DNA from: JANQIO01 sp043513815
GTDB lineage: Bacteria > Pseudomonadota > Gammaproteobacteria > Pseudomonadales > Halieaceae
DNA: 64,000 nucleotides
Reading direction: 5' to 3'
NCBI GenBank assembly: GCA_043513815.1
Contig: CP121313.1
Span: 2,046,001 to 2,110,000, forward strand
Shown here piece after piece: positions 1 through 7,354 of this stretch. The notes beneath the pieces are model-generated. The model did no database searches, had not been told where the DNA came from, and worked only from the letters and a program-made list of their open reading frames with translations. The translations under genes and the position numbers were made by a program. Positions within the stretch are counted from its first letter, which is position 1; every line of letters begins with the position of its first letter.

Positions 1-327
1 CTAAGCCTCAGCCAGGCGATACACAAACTGACCGCGCTGCCGGCTGGCAACCTTGGCATTCGGCAGCGGGGCTCAATAAAGCCGGGCTACTATGCTGACC
101 TGGCGATATTCGACGCGGGAAAGATTCGCGACCACGCGACCTATAGCCAGCCCCACCAGTATGCGACGGGCATGGTCCACGTGTTTGTTAACGGCACCCA
201 GGTACTTGCCGATGGCAAGCACACCGGGGCGCTGCCCGGTCAGGTAGTGCGTGGGCCGGGCTGGCGAGGCTGGCCAGAGGCACAAGCGCCGAATGTCGAT
301 AAAGCGCGAGCCACTACAGGGCTATAA
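1..327 (+). CDS. N-acyl-D-amino-acid deacylase (D-aminoacylase), C-terminal end only
   Basis: The first forward frame is open from base 1 to a TAA at 325-327, giving about 108 residues with no start, so the gene is cut by the window edge. The translation contains GSIKPGYYADLAIFD, then VFVNGTQVLADGKHTGALPG and ends shortly after VVRGPGW. This is the typical end of amidohydrolase-superfamily D-aminoacylases, where the chain returns to the small beta-sandwich domain after the TIM barrel. These enzymes hydrolyse N-acyl-D-amino acids; the metal-binding catalytic part lies outside the window. The tail of about 20 residues after the conserved end is not recognisable. Whether this gene belongs to the island that ends at 2391 or to an older neighbourhood cannot be told from here. 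Confidence 0.85.
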   Translation, partial: LSLSQAIHKLTALPAGNLGIRQRGSIKPGYYADLAIFDAGKIRDHATYSQPHQYATGMVHVFVNGTQVLADGKHTGALPGQVVRGPGWRGWPEAQAPNVDKARATTGL

Positions 328-509
328 CAGTGCTTATTTAGTGGATCATTTAGCGGATCAAGGAGTCTGACGCTTTGATTGCAGTGAGACTTTTGCCGGT
401 GTGGCTGATTTCGGTGGTCAGATTCGCGGACACACTGTGTCTAGGTTAAGATCGTGTTTGTAGGCTTTCTAGCAGCGTCTAGCAAGAAATTTGTGTGGAG
501 GAGTTGCAG
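328..509. other. Intergenic gap before the DUF2971 gene, with short repeats
   Basis: No gene is seen. The gap holds a direct repeat ATTTAGYGGATC (two copies near 337-361) and a 13-base odd palindrome GACACACTGTGTC at 429-441. Bases 497-503 (GGAGGAG) form a good ribosome-binding site for a TTG start at 510. Confidence 0.5.
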
Positions 510-1397
510 TTGAATAGCTACAGGTTTTCGGAGCTGCTATCTGAGCACTATGCCACCCAACCCCCCAGTTTGCTTTTTCATTACACTGGCCAAGATGCCT
601 TAATAGGTATTCTGAAATGCAAAGAGCTTTGGGCATCAAATATTAGATTTTTGAATGATTATAAAGAGCTGCTAGAAGCCGCGGAAGTCGCTAAGCGAGC
701 AATTCAATCCCTAGTCTCTAGATATGGCCGTCAATCTAGAGAATCTGAAATTCTGCAGCAGATGGCTGAACATGCCGGGACTGCCGCCGCTAGATACTAT
801 GTCTGCTCCCTGTCTGAACATCAGGACTCCCTGCCGCAATGGCGGTCATATGCACCAAGGACCGGTGGATACTCTATCGGATTTCCTTCCGGGCACCTGG
901 GGGCCCTCTGCGAGGAATCTGGATGGCGGCTTGTAAAGTGCATATACGATGACTCACTAAAGCATTCGGTCTTGAGGCAGATTGCCGAGAGCTTCGTGAT
1001 GGATTGCGTAAGACGTGATGTTGGAGGACACCCAGAAGAGCGTGCAAAGAAATTTGGTTGGGAGTTTGGGCAGGAACTTTGTCGAATCGGGGGCGTATTC
1101 AAGCACAGATCTTTCCGTGAAGAAGCGGAATGGAGGCTTATCTCTCCACTAGTAAATGAGTCAGATCTTCGAGTGGATTTTCGGCCGGGGCCTGGAAACG
1201 TCGTTCCCTTTTATCGAATACCACTCGTGACCGAAAGGGCCCCAAATCTGGCTGTATATGAAGACGTTCCACTAACGGTATGCGTAGGACCCACCCCCCA
1301 TATTAGTGATGCCCAGATGGGAGTGCAGTTTCTCATGACGAGATATCTCGGCCGAAGTTGCCATGGTCGATCTGAAGTTCCATTTCGAGCATGGTAG
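510..1397 (+). CDS. DUF2971 family protein, accessory gene
   Basis: About 295 residues. The N-terminal part reads LLFHYTGQDALIGILKCKELWASNIRFLND, the pattern of DUF2971: a hydrophobic-HYT opening, an (L/I)xxILxxxELWAxN core and a following FLND. Further on come CSLSEHQDSLPQWRSYA and GGYSIGF, also usual for the family, whose members are mostly orphans in variable regions and have no settled biochemical role. GTG at 495 is possible, but GGAGGAG at 497-503 sits six bases before a TTG at 510, so I prefer 510. The gene is visibly richer in A/T than the housekeeping genes further right and lies in the island ending at 2391. A role in defence or as a toxin is plausible from context only. Confidence 0.75.
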   Translation: MNSYRFSELLSEHYATQPPSLLFHYTGQDALIGILKCKELWASNIRFLNDYKELLEAAEVAKRAIQSLVSRYGRQSRESEILQQMAEHAGTAAARYYVCSLSEHQDSLPQWRSYAPRTGGYSIGFPSGHLGALCEESGWRLVKCIYDDSLKHSVLRQIAESFVMDCVRRDVGGHPEERAKKFGWEFGQELCRIGGVFKHRSFREEAEWRLISPLVNESDLRVDFRPGPGNVVPFYRIPLVTERAPNLAVYEDVPLTVCVGPTPHISDAQMGVQFLMTRYLGRSCHGRSEVPFRAW

Positions 1398-1497
1398 GGC
1401 GTATGCACGTCGTCCCTAGTGGGTATCGGCCAGGGCTGATTTGCACCGAGAATTCCTTCTGTTGTCTCGCCCTAATGGCACTCGGGTATAAAGACCT

Positions 1498-2259
1498 GTG
1501 ACTCAGACTACTTGGGAAGCCTTAAACCGCTTTATTGCTGCTGAAGGTTCGCTCAGGATACGCCGGTCCGACATCGAGGATCACCCAACTGCCGGCGAAA
1601 GCTTGTTACGAGTCGCCTTGGGAGATGAACCACTAACCTCTGAAGAAACCCAATCGACCCGCAAGCCAAAAAAGGATGATCAGTACTTTTTTCAGTTTTT
1701 GTCTGGGTTTAGCCAGGTTGCGCACAGTTTTCAGAACTTGGAAGACATAGCGATCTATGCAGCTTCTTTCCCTTATAAGTCAAAGGACTTAGACCGTGTT
1801 AGAACGCTCCGATACCACGTAGAAAACCACTTCCACGAGCTTTTTGTCTTTCGTGAGCACTTCGAGCTTTGGATCAAACAGACTATCCGGGCGTTCAAGG
1901 GGGACCGGCGACATGCTGCGATACAGAGGGAACTTGAGGCCGCGAGGAAAACTGTTTACGAGTCTTTAAAGGGAGTGAATGTGCTTAGGAACAAAAACGT
2001 ACACGTGAAGCGGTACGAAGATCGAAGGATTGAGCGACTGAACCTGCTGTCCCTCATTACGCTCGGCGAGGACGATGCTCCGTTCAAGCGCCTTTACGAT
2101 AGCGCTTTTCTTGAGGAGAGGCGGAGTTGGCTAGGCACCATTAGAAAGAATAACGTAGCGGTATCGGAATTGCTGGATCATACGGCGGCTGCTATCTACC
2201 CAGTGTTGTTTTCTCCTAGAACCGGTCGGATGGTTTATCCTAGAAAGCAAAGTGCCTAA
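1498..2259 (+). CDS. HEPN-like protein of unknown function, accessory gene
   Basis: 253 residues from a GTG with no clear ribosome-binding site. I do not recognise a named family. The centre (about residues 100-170) is strongly helical and contains VENHFHELFVFREHFELW followed by a long helix ending NVLRNKNVHVKRY. R164-N-K-N-V-H169 fits the R-x4-6-H motif of HEPN ribonucleases and abortive-infection proteins, and its place at the end of a long helix also fits. The gene follows the DUF2971 gene by 100 bases on the same strand and shares its lower GC content, so the two may act together. HEPN assignment is inference from one motif and the helical pattern. A TATAAA at 1487-1492 may be the -10 of its own promoter. 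Confidence 0.55.
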   Translation: MTQTTWEALNRFIAAEGSLRIRRSDIEDHPTAGESLLRVALGDEPLTSEETQSTRKPKKDDQYFFQFLSGFSQVAHSFQNLEDIAIYAASFPYKSKDLDRVRTLRYHVENHFHELFVFREHFELWIKQTIRAFKGDRRHAAIQRELEAARKTVYESLKGVNVLRNKNVHVKRYEDRRIERLNLLSLITLGEDDAPFKRLYDSAFLEERRSWLGTIRKNNVAVSELLDHTAAAIYPVLFSPRTGRMVYPRKQSA

Positions 2260-2370
2260 ATCCCCTAGTGCCTATACACATATTTGGTATTTGTGGACAG
2301 GAATGTGGACAGTGGTGCCACGTAAGTTGCTGAATTCTTTATAGATAAGGCCTCTACTCGTGATTTACAT

Positions 2371-2391
2371 CGAGTCCCGTCCGGTCCGCCA
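2371..2391 (+). mobile_element. Candidate attachment site: duplicated 3' end of a tRNA-Asp gene
   Basis: CGAGTCCCGTCCGGTCCGCCA reads as T-loop, 3' T-stem, 3' acceptor strand, discriminator G and CCA of a tRNA-Asp; it differs from the E. coli tRNA-Asp 3' end as I remember it by a single base in the acceptor stem. The 5' half of the T-stem and everything before it do not match a tRNA (the preceding bases are TGATTTACAT), so this is not a tRNA gene. Tyrosine-recombinase islands that insert into a tRNA 3' end leave such a copy at their far end. The orientation puts the island to the left, that is over the DUF2971 and HEPN-like genes. Upstream 2288-2311 contains TGTGGACAG twice, common in DNA flanking such integrases; no integrase gene is visible. 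Confidence 0.6.
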
Positions 2392-2511
2392 TTTATCTAT
2401 TTGCGTCTACCTGGATTTCCTGTCCCCTGCGCCGGATGCATTCCTGCGTCTGCGCCGTCTCCACTGTCACTCCTTACGATCAAGGCGTAAGGACACCTGG
2501 GATCAAAGGGC

Positions 2512-2533
2512 CAAACTCTTTTATCAGAGTTTG
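2512..2533 (-). terminator. Stem-loop beyond the TPR gene, possible terminator
   Basis: CAAACTCT-TTTATC-AGAGTTTG is a perfect 8-bp stem with a 6-base loop, 25 bases past the stop of the minus-strand TPR gene. No clear U-run follows on the minus strand, so termination is uncertain. Confidence 0.4.
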
Positions 2534-2557
2534 CATCTGTCTGGGTGTTTGCGCGAC

Positions 2558-4363
2558 TTACAGCGCCTCCAGCTCAAGAGTATCCGCGTCGCCGGTCCAC
2601 GCCTGCTGGAACAGGGTGTCGGCATAGCGCTCGGCAGCCTTGTTGCCCATGGCGGCTTGCGCTTCCCTGAGTCCGTACAGTGCCCAGGCATTGTTGGGGG
2701 CATCTACCAGCGCACGAATGAATACCGCCTCGGCACGGTGAGCCTGTCTGTCCATCAGCAGGGCTGCGCCCAGCATCTGTCGCACCGGGAAATACCAGTA
2801 CGCGGGCTCTGAGTAGAACATCGCATCCTGCTGGGCCGCGGCATTTTCCAGGCGGGTGATGGCTGAGCCCAGCTCTCCCTGGCGCATCTCTACGCGCGCT
2901 CGCACGATTTCTGCTGCGATGAGCGCGAGCGTGGATGCCGGCAGGCCATTGGCGTCCAGTGCGACCATGCCCGGGTGCGAGGCAAGCGCTTCCGCGGCTG
3001 CGGCCTCTTCGAGAGCAGCCTGCCGGTCGCCGCGCCTGGCCATGACTTCTCCACGGGCGTAATGCCACATGGTTCTCAGGTAGGGCAGGTCGGCATCCGG
3101 CTGCTCCGCGGCCAGGATCGCATCGCTGTTCCCGAACTGGACATTGGCGAAGTAGGGGGCAACCTTGATGGCCTGAATCCAGGGCGCGAGCCTGACCATG
3201 TCTGCCGGCATCTTCTGGTCCAGCTTTTCCGCCAGCGCCAGTGACGCCTCCCTGTCGCCGGACATCTGTGCCGAGGTTAGTGCCGAGTGAATATTGTGGG
3301 TGTGGTAGCCGTACTCGTAGAGTGGGCTGGCATTTGCCGTGGCGAAGTATGCCTCGCCGGCTTTCACAGCTGCCTGATTGACCCGATAAGCATCCACATA
3401 GCGACCTACCCGGTGGTAGGTGTGGGAAGGCATATGCACCAGGTGGGGTGCCGCGGGCGCAAGGCTGCCAAGCCGGTCTGCACCGGCCTCGGCGCGGTAG
3501 GGGTCATTGGAAGCCTCGGTAATATGGATGTATAGATGAATGCTGGCGGCATGATCGGGGTTACGCGCCATTACCGTTTCAAGCATTTCCAGGATATCCG
3601 CCGTGCGCCCCTTTGGGGTGCGCAGGTCGGCCTCCCAGTAGTCCCATGGCTGGGCGTCCATCAGCGCCTCGGCGGCAAGGGCCTGCATATCGTCATCCGC
3701 CGGGTAGCGCCGAGCGAGCGCTTCCATGGCGCTGGCGTAGGCGCTGTCGAGCTCGGCCCGACGCTGGAGTCCATCCGCTGCATAGCGCGTTTGTAGTGCC
3801 TCGATCAGTGCACGCTCCCTGGCCGAAACCCCATTTGCCAGTGACAGGGCTTTTCTGGCCGCAGCAAAGGCCGGTGGCGCAGCATCGGCCGCCATGGGCG
3901 CATTGATGTTCGGCCCCAGCGCCAGTGCTTCACCCCAGTAGCACATGGCACAGTCAGGATCGATTTCCTGGGCCCGGCGGAAGGAGCGAATCGCTTCGCT
4001 GTGATTGAAGTCGTTGGCAATGCGCATGCCCTGGTCGAAGTATTTCTGCGCCTCGGGATTATCGGTGCTTATGGGAATGTGAAGACTGCCGAGCCCGTTC
4101 CAGAGCGGGGGAAAATCCCCGTGGGACGCAGGCAGTTCGGCAGCATAGGCGCGCGCCATACGCAAAAACGGTGCCCGCCGGCTGGCGTAGCCATCCTTGG
4201 TTTCGCTGCTGCAGAGCTGGCGAGCGATGGTGACAGGGTCAAGTAGCGCTTCCAGAGGCCCTGCGTCATTGGCAGGTTCAGGCGGCGTGGGACCCACAGG
4301 AATGCCGCCGGCGCCCAGCAGGGCGACTATTGCAACAACCGCAGAAGCTAATGATTTCTTCAT
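2558..4363 (-). CDS. Exported tetratricopeptide-repeat protein
   Basis: 601 residues. MKKSLASAVVAIVALLGAG is a signal peptide (residues 1 to about 22). The body begins near residue 100 with AQKYFDQGMRIANDFNHSEAIRSFRRAQEIDPDCAMCYWGEALAL, a clear TPR helix pair, and continues to the C terminus with further degenerate TPR units such as AVFIRALVDAPNNAWALYGLREA. MPSHTYHRVGRY around the middle is typical of this family of long TPR lipoprotein-like or periplasmic proteins annotated only as TPR-containing. It probably works in the periplasm as a scaffold; no enzyme motif is visible. The start has GGAG nine bases upstream. It is divergent from the crotonase gene at 4526 and appears to be a single-gene unit, the first chromosomal gene right of the island end. 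Confidence 0.8.
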   Translation of the reverse strand: MKKSLASAVVAIVALLGAGGIPVGPTPPEPANDAGPLEALLDPVTIARQLCSSETKDGYASRRAPFLRMARAYAAELPASHGDFPPLWNGLGSLHIPISTDNPEAQKYFDQGMRIANDFNHSEAIRSFRRAQEIDPDCAMCYWGEALALGPNINAPMAADAAPPAFAAARKALSLANGVSARERALIEALQTRYAADGLQRRAELDSAYASAMEALARRYPADDDMQALAAEALMDAQPWDYWEADLRTPKGRTADILEMLETVMARNPDHAASIHLYIHITEASNDPYRAEAGADRLGSLAPAAPHLVHMPSHTYHRVGRYVDAYRVNQAAVKAGEAYFATANASPLYEYGYHTHNIHSALTSAQMSGDREASLALAEKLDQKMPADMVRLAPWIQAIKVAPYFANVQFGNSDAILAAEQPDADLPYLRTMWHYARGEVMARRGDRQAALEEAAAAEALASHPGMVALDANGLPASTLALIAAEIVRARVEMRQGELGSAITRLENAAAQQDAMFYSEPAYWYFPVRQMLGAALLMDRQAHRAEAVFIRALVDAPNNAWALYGLREAQAAMGNKAAERYADTLFQQAWTGDADTLELEAL

Positions 4364-4525
4364 TATCGCTACTCCGGGCCTCGGTGGGCGACCAGTGCGG
4401 GTTAGTGCTCTCAGTATAGTCCACGTCTGCGTGGCAGCGAATGCTGCCTCGATCTGCCAACAGGTGTTTTCTGGATCTGCGCCGTCTAAACTATCGCTCC
4501 TGATAAATTGAGGGAGTTAGCAACC

Positions 4526-5233
4526 ATGAGCGATCTGGTTACCGTTGCCGAATCTGATAGCCACCTGCTGCTGACAATGGACGACGGCAAGGCCAATGCC
4601 CTGGGCTTTGCGATGTTCGAGGCGTTGAACGCGGGCCTGGACGCTGCAGAGTCGGCCGGCAAGGTGGTGGTGATTGCCGGTCGTCCCGGGAAGTTCTCGG
4701 CGGGTTTTGATTTAAAGGTGATGGGCGCGGGCGGCGATGACACGCTGCGGCTTTTGCGCTGCGGTGCCGACCTGTCGCACCGTTTGATGGACTTTGCCAC
4801 GCCGGTGGTGCTGGCGGTGACTGGCCATGCGCTGGCCATGGGGGCATTGATGTGCCTCTCGGCAGACCATCGCATCGGCACCCGGGGAACATTCAAGCTG
4901 GGGCTTAACGAAGCCGCCATTGGCATGACGCTGCCCTGGTTTGGCATTGAGCTGGCGCGGGCGCGGCTGACACCGGCCCATTTCAACCAGGCGGTGGGCC
5001 TGGCCTGGATCTACGACGCCGACGGTGCTGCAACGGCGGGCTTTCTGGATCAGGCGGTTGAGGAGGAGGCTTTGCTACCCACCGCGGAGGCGGTAGCCCA
5101 AGCCCTGTCGGCTCTGCATCCGGCGGCACATCGCAACAGCAAGCGCCGCATACGCGAAACCTTTTTCGCCCGCTATGCGCAGGCGTTGGAAAAGGATTTT
5201 GATCAGGGCGCCGTGACGGCGAGCGCCGACTAG
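4526..5233 (+). CDS. Crotonase-family (enoyl-CoA hydratase/isomerase-like) protein
   Basis: 235 residues from ATG 4526, preceded by AGGGAG nine bases upstream; an in-frame TTG at 4508 is less likely. The crotonase fold is recognisable from DDGKANALGFAMFEALN, then the oxyanion segment GRPGKFSAGFDLKVM and the second oxyanion stretch TGHALAMGALMCLSADHRIG. The catalytic glutamates of classical enoyl-CoA hydratases (in the ALGGGCELA/AEIGLGT contexts) are not in place: here the corresponding segments read GHALAMGALMCLS and GLNEAAIGMTLP, so one Glu survives in NEAAIGM. This fits an enoyl-CoA hydratase-like or isomerase-like member rather than a standard beta-oxidation enzyme. Substrate cannot be assigned. 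It stands alone between divergent and convergent neighbours. Confidence 0.85.
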   Translation: MSDLVTVAESDSHLLLTMDDGKANALGFAMFEALNAGLDAAESAGKVVVIAGRPGKFSAGFDLKVMGAGGDDTLRLLRCGADLSHRLMDFATPVVLAVTGHALAMGALMCLSADHRIGTRGTFKLGLNEAAIGMTLPWFGIELARARLTPAHFNQAVGLAWIYDADGAATAGFLDQAVEEEALLPTAEAVAQALSALHPAAHRNSKRRIRETFFARYAQALEKDFDQGAVTASAD

Positions 5234-5250
5234 CGCTCGCTCATCCGGCA

Positions 5251-5934
5251 CTAGTAGCCGTGGGCGATATCCATGCGGGCGCGCAGCATACGTGCCCAGC
5301 GGTTGAACATGAAGCGCACGTCGCCCATGTTGCTCACCGAGTTGTTTACACCCCACATGGGGCTGCCGCTGCGGGTGTCCTTGACGATGGCAAACACCTC
5401 GCTGGACTGGCTGTCTGACAGGGCAAAGGCCATGGTCATGCTGCCTGCGCCCTCGGTATAAACGCGGGTGCGCCCCGTCTGGCGGGAGCGCCCGTCATCC
5501 CGGGCCGCATTGGGGGCAATACGGGTGATGGCGGCACTGAGTCGCAACACGTTGGGGCCGGGCTCACTCACCACGCCATAGTCGCCGGTCTCGGCAAGCT
5601 CACGTTCGAACACTTCCCTGAAGGCGTTTTGCAATGACTCCCGGTCCCGGTCCGTCAACGCCCAGGTATTGCGACGAGAGGTACTGGCGCTGGCATTGGG
5701 TTGAATAATCTCCACGTTGCTGACGTCCAGCGGGTCCAGCATGATGGCGGTGAATTCACCGAGATCCACATTGGGGTCCACGTAGGCCATGCCCACCCGG
5801 GCATTAGTCACCATGTGCAGGCGCTCCAGGATCACTTCGGAATCGCTGAACTCGGGTTCTCTCGGTGCGTTGTTGCAGGCCGCCAGAGTCGCGGCGAAGA
5901 GTAAAGCAGTAAACAGGTAAAGAGTTGAGCGCAT
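5251..5934 (-). CDS. DUF3313 family lipoprotein
   Basis: 227 residues. MRSTLYLFTALLFAATLAAC is a lipoprotein signal with the lipid-carrying cysteine at residue 20. The mature part carries the DUF3313 pattern: an early AYVDPNVDLGEFTAIMLDPL strand, LQNAFREVFERELAETGDYGVVSEPGPNVLRLSAAITRIAPN in the middle, and AGSMTMAFALSDSQSSEVFAIVKD towards the end. Members are envelope lipoproteins of unknown function, probably anchored in the outer membrane since residue 2 after the cysteine is Asn, not Asp. It is convergent with the crotonase gene (17 bases apart) and lies 191 bases downstream of the porin gene on the same strand. Confidence 0.85.
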   Translation of the reverse strand: MRSTLYLFTALLFAATLAACNNAPREPEFSDSEVILERLHMVTNARVGMAYVDPNVDLGEFTAIMLDPLDVSNVEIIQPNASASTSRRNTWALTDRDRESLQNAFREVFERELAETGDYGVVSEPGPNVLRLSAAITRIAPNAARDDGRSRQTGRTRVYTEGAGSMTMAFALSDSQSSEVFAIVKDTRSGSPMWGVNNSVSNMGDVRFMFNRWARMLRARMDIAHGY

Positions 5935-6125
5935 GAAATTCTCCCTGGTGTTATCGCTATGCGGATGCTGAGCAGAGTTTAATCGACAGACAGGCGCCGC
6001 GCCACGCCGTCAGCGCAACAGGAGAGTGGGGAGCTGGCCGGCACCGGGCGGTGCCAGCCGAAGCGAAATCGCCGTATTTCCCGGTAGATTCGCGTCCGCA
6101 GCCGTGAATCTGTGAGATCTGCGGG

Positions 6126-6944
6126 CTAGAACCGGATCCGGGCGCCGGCGAGGAAGGCGTCGCCGTCGACGCCGCGGAAGCCGGCGGCCGCTTCCGTATC
6201 CTGGTACTCGAGAGACAGCGCAATGCCCTCGCTCACAAACCACTCGGCAAACACCGACCAGTTGTCAGAGCTACCGCCGGAGACCACCCGTTCCCAGCTC
6301 GCACCCACACCCAGTTGTGTCATCGGGTACCAGGTAAGGGCTCCCAGCCAGTTGTCTGTGTCGCTGCTGTCGCCGGGGTCCGCATAGGCATAGGCGCCTT
6401 CCAGTTTCAGGTCACCAAACGGCAGGGGTTGCAGATGCTCGACTGCAACGCTATAGGTGTCGATATCATCTCCCAGGTCTGGATCGCTATAGGCATAGGA
6501 CAGCAGGACCAGGGTATTCTCGAAGATATACTTACCGCCGCCGATGGAAAAACTGTCCGTTTCAAAATCTTCCACTTCGCTGTACAGGTAGGCGGCTTCC
6601 ACCAGCCAGCCGGAATCGCGGTCGATGATCCAGCGGGAAGCGACGCCGTAGCTGGTGATATCCGCATCAGCACCGTCGCCGTCCAGTTCGCCGTCCTGGA
6701 ACAAAACGTCCACCCGCGAGGCTCGATCAAGGAAAGCGGCCTCAGCCAGTGGACCTTTATCCGTGTTAACCGATGAGAAGAACCAGGAGCCCTCTACGCT
6801 CGCTACGTCAATATCGGCATCAATTACATTGTCTTCGACTTCGCCAGTCAGGTAGTTGGCGCCCAGCTCCCAGCGGAATTCCGCGTGGGCGGGAATGGCG
6901 ACGGCCAGTGTCAGGCCGGCGGCGATCGCAGTCACTTTATTCAT
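6126..6944 (-). CDS. Putative outer-membrane porin/beta-barrel protein
   Basis: 272 residues. The start is taken at the ATG at 6944 because AAGGAG lies six bases before it; an ATG two codons earlier abuts the ribosome-binding site. MNKVTAIAAGLTLAVAIPAHA is a cleavable signal. The mature chain alternates polar and hydrophobic residues in many short strands rich in Tyr, Trp and Gly, with acidic turns (DPDLGDDIDTYSVAVEHLQ, DPGDSSDTDNWLGALTWYP), and ends ...GARIRF. A terminal Phe preceded by alternating residues is the BAM recognition signal. This fits the small putative-porin families of marine gammaproteobacteria. Size and strand number suggest 12-14 strands. Substrate unknown; it is divergent from the TonB receptor, so the two could share control. 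Confidence 0.8.
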   Translation of the reverse strand: MNKVTAIAAGLTLAVAIPAHAEFRWELGANYLTGEVEDNVIDADIDVASVEGSWFFSSVNTDKGPLAEAAFLDRASRVDVLFQDGELDGDGADADITSYGVASRWIIDRDSGWLVEAAYLYSEVEDFETDSFSIGGGKYIFENTLVLLSYAYSDPDLGDDIDTYSVAVEHLQPLPFGDLKLEGAYAYADPGDSSDTDNWLGALTWYPMTQLGVGASWERVVSGGSSDNWSVFAEWFVSEGIALSLEYQDTEAAAGFRGVDGDAFLAGARIRF

Positions 6945-7354
6945 GTTCATCTCCTTGAGGGTCTTCGCGTAGTGCCCGTGTGAGCCGGCCATTGCGGAAG
7001 GTGTCTTCGGCTCCGAAGGCGAAGCTAACGCAGCAAAGTTACAGTTTGACTACACGCCTGCCGAGCACACGTTGAGCACCCCGGCTCTTTGGGCGCTGTC
7101 CGGGTAGGGTCAAAAACCGCAGAAAAAGTGAGTCGCCGCTCTTGTCATCTTAACGTCACATTCCGTTAATTATTTGGTCACCCCAGGTTCCTAATATCTC
7201 GCGACATGCCGCATCTGCCCGGCACGCTTTTTGGTACGTGCAAATTTCCTGCAGTCGAGGACAGCAAATACCGGGGGCAGCGGGCGAGAAAACCCAAGAC
7301 CTGGAGCGTGTGCGCATCCAGGGTGAAACGAGAATTTATAAGGCCTTAAACACG
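6945..7354. other. Divergent promoter region between porin and TonB receptor
   Basis: 410 bases without a gene. The frame of the receptor is open upstream to 7238 but that stretch has no signal-peptide character. The region holds the Pho-box-like site at 7142-7159 and AT-rich DNA at 7160-7200. Confidence 0.6.
7142..7159 (+). promoter_or_regulatory. Pho-box-like site upstream of the TonB receptor
   Basis: TTGTCAT-CTTA-ACGTCAC has two 7-base half-sites with the 4-base spacing of the PhoB box (CTGTCAT-N4-CTGTCAY): 6 of 7 and 5 of 7 matches by eye. AT-rich TTAATTATT follows about 8 bases later, where a -10 would be expected when a Pho box replaces the -35. One site only; could be chance. Confidence 0.35.

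Larger units (their letters stand above)
2260..2557. other. Intergenic region spanning the island end
   Basis: No convincing gene. Besides the tRNA-Asp-like segment it holds an 8-base inverted pair ATAGATAA (2341-2348) and TTATCTAT (2393-2400) flanking that segment. Confidence 0.5.

Noticed and set aside
2360..2812. Forward open frame across the island end and the TPR gene
   Set aside because: It overlaps the conserved end of the minus-strand TPR gene, and the translation has no family character.
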